Below, piece by piece: positions 4,695 through 5,362 of a DNA stretch of 5,362 bases (position 1 is the stretch's first letter; each line of letters starts with the position of its first letter). This DNA is from an uncultured Eubacteriales bacterium (GTDB taxonomy: Bacteria > Bacillota_A > Clostridia > Lachnospirales > Lachnospiraceae). The translations under genes and the position numbers were made by a program. The stretch covers positions 1 to 5,362 of the forward strand of contig ONVT01000016.1 of the NCBI GenBank assembly GCA_900321365.1, read 5' to 3'. The notes under the pieces are model-generated. The model saw only the letters and a program-made list of their open reading frames with translations. It made no database searches and was not told where the DNA came from.

Positions 4695-5318
4695 CTATTC
4701 TATCCAGGGTCCGTCGATATCCTGCTCTTTGTACTTAGGTTCCCTGGACATGTGCCGGAAGGGCCACAGGCAGATCACGGCGCTGGCAATGATAATCAAA
4801 AATGCCCACACAGTGTGCTCATACATGGAACCGAGCATTCCCAGAACCGCTGAGATAAAGACCGACTTCGCCATGATCCGGTCAGCGGCGACGATAACCT
4901 CTTTATCCGTGTTATCCCCCTTCAGCACCACGTCCGGATCATACTGCATGACGCTCTCTGTCGACATTCCGGGGGTTCCCAGCTCATTCATCATCTGCTC
5001 ATAGGGAACCTCGAAGCTCACGTCCTCCGTCTTCCCGTCGATGGAAATGATCCGGCTGATGGACGCCTGATTCCGGTCATCCAGGTAAGCGACGATGTCA
5101 CCGGGTACATACGGATTCTTTTCCTTCAGCAGGATCAGCGCCCCCTCCGGCGCGGTCGGCATCATGTCCGAATTCTTTGCCAGTTCCACATAGAATCCGC
5201 CGATCTGCGGGAGAATATCCCGCTGCGACCGCAGCATCGCGATCAGCGCAACCATCGCGATGGATATTACCAGGATAACCCCTGCAATTACCCGGATTAC
5301 AATCTCAAGTGTCTTCAT
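4695..5318 (-). CDS. Signal-peptidase-like protein lacking catalytic residues (SipA-like pilus assembly factor)
   Basis: A 207-residue membrane protein with an N-terminal helix (about 6-28), an extracellular signal-peptidase-type domain, and a C-terminal helix (about 169-186) ending in an acidic cytoplasmic tail. The architecture resembles the SipW/ER-type signal peptidases. The box B region reads NSDMMPTAPEGALIL (49-63), so the position of the catalytic Ser before Met-x-Pro is Asp51. The box D region reads ASISRIISID (85-94), where the active-site His (or Lys) before Arg-Ile is Ser88. The later GDNTD motif (134-138) and DRIMAK segment (146-151) are kept. It is therefore probably inactive as a protease. 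In S. pyogenes the pilus factor SipA is also a signal-peptidase fold with Asp in place of the Ser, and is needed for pilus polymerisation; the same role is inferred here. AGAAGG lies 4 nt before the ATG. Confidence 0.85.
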   Translation of the reverse strand: MKTLEIVIRVIAGVILVISIAMVALIAMLRSQRDILPQIGGFYVELAKNSDMMPTAPEGALILLKEKNPYVPGDIVAYLDDRNQASISRIISIDGKTEDVSFEVPYEQMMNELGTPGMSTESVMQYDPDVVLKGDNTDKEVIVAADRIMAKSVFISAVLGMLGSMYEHTVWAFLIIIASAVICLWPFRHMSREPKYKEQDIDGPWIE

Positions 5319-5322
5319 ATAA

Positions 5323-5328
5323 CCTTCT
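5323..5328 (-). promoter_or_regulatory. Ribosome binding site of the signal-peptidase-like gene
   Basis: AGAAGG is followed by TTAT and the ATG at 5316-5318. It supports the chosen start. The 34 bases beyond it to the window edge are too short to judge for a promoter or upstream gene. Confidence 0.6.
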
Positions 5329-5362
5329 TTAAAATTACTCTCCGCCGCACCGGCCCGGATCA

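Noticed and set aside
3598..5004. Long plus-strand open frame of 468 codons
   Set aside because: It is the antisense shadow of the class C sortase, whose minus-strand translation has all family motifs. The plus-strand product has no recognisable domain and runs on through repeats and part of the next gene.

Overview
The window reads as part of a sortase-assembled (covalent) pilus locus of a Gram-positive bacterium. All supported genes are on the minus strand, so transcription runs from the right end (about 5318) to the left edge. Three things point to a Firmicutes pilus locus: an LPXTG pilin with a CnaB domain, a class C sortase with a C-terminal membrane helix, and a signal-peptidase-like accessory protein. 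Gene style and codon use suggest a moderately GC-rich member of the Clostridia, perhaps Lachnospiraceae. That placement is an inference from family resemblance; no phylogenetic marker is present.

Gene order in the direction of transcription is: (1) a signal-peptidase-like membrane protein lacking both catalytic positions (4695-5318), comparable to the SipA pilus-assembly factor of Streptococcus pyogenes; (2) a class C pilin-polymerising sortase (3520-4506); (3) a 401-residue LPQTG pilin with one clear CnaB domain (2021-3226); (4) a second, structurally different sortase (910-1815); (5) a 106-residue coiled-coil protein of unknown function (488-808); (6) a bona fide type I signal peptidase with Ser65 and Lys101 intact, overlapping gene 5 by 4 bp and cut by the left edge (1-491).

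The likely division of labour is as follows. LepB would remove pilin signal peptides. The class C sortase would polymerise pilin at the LPQTG site. The second sortase may anchor or decorate the fibre. The signal-peptidase-like protein may assist assembly without cleaving. More pilin genes may lie upstream, beyond the right edge.

The gaps between genes are unusual. Three of the four sizeable ones carry tandem repeats, each of a different family: 34 bp x 3 before the class C sortase gene, about 14 bp x 6-9 before the second sortase gene, and 39 bp x 3 before the coiled-coil gene. The fourth gap (3227-3519) is AT-rich. It carries a candidate pilin promoter with a weak -35 overlapped by a near-perfect 14-bp direct repeat, plus a separate perfect inverted repeat. 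No convincing intrinsic terminator, RNA gene, CRISPR array or mobile element was seen.
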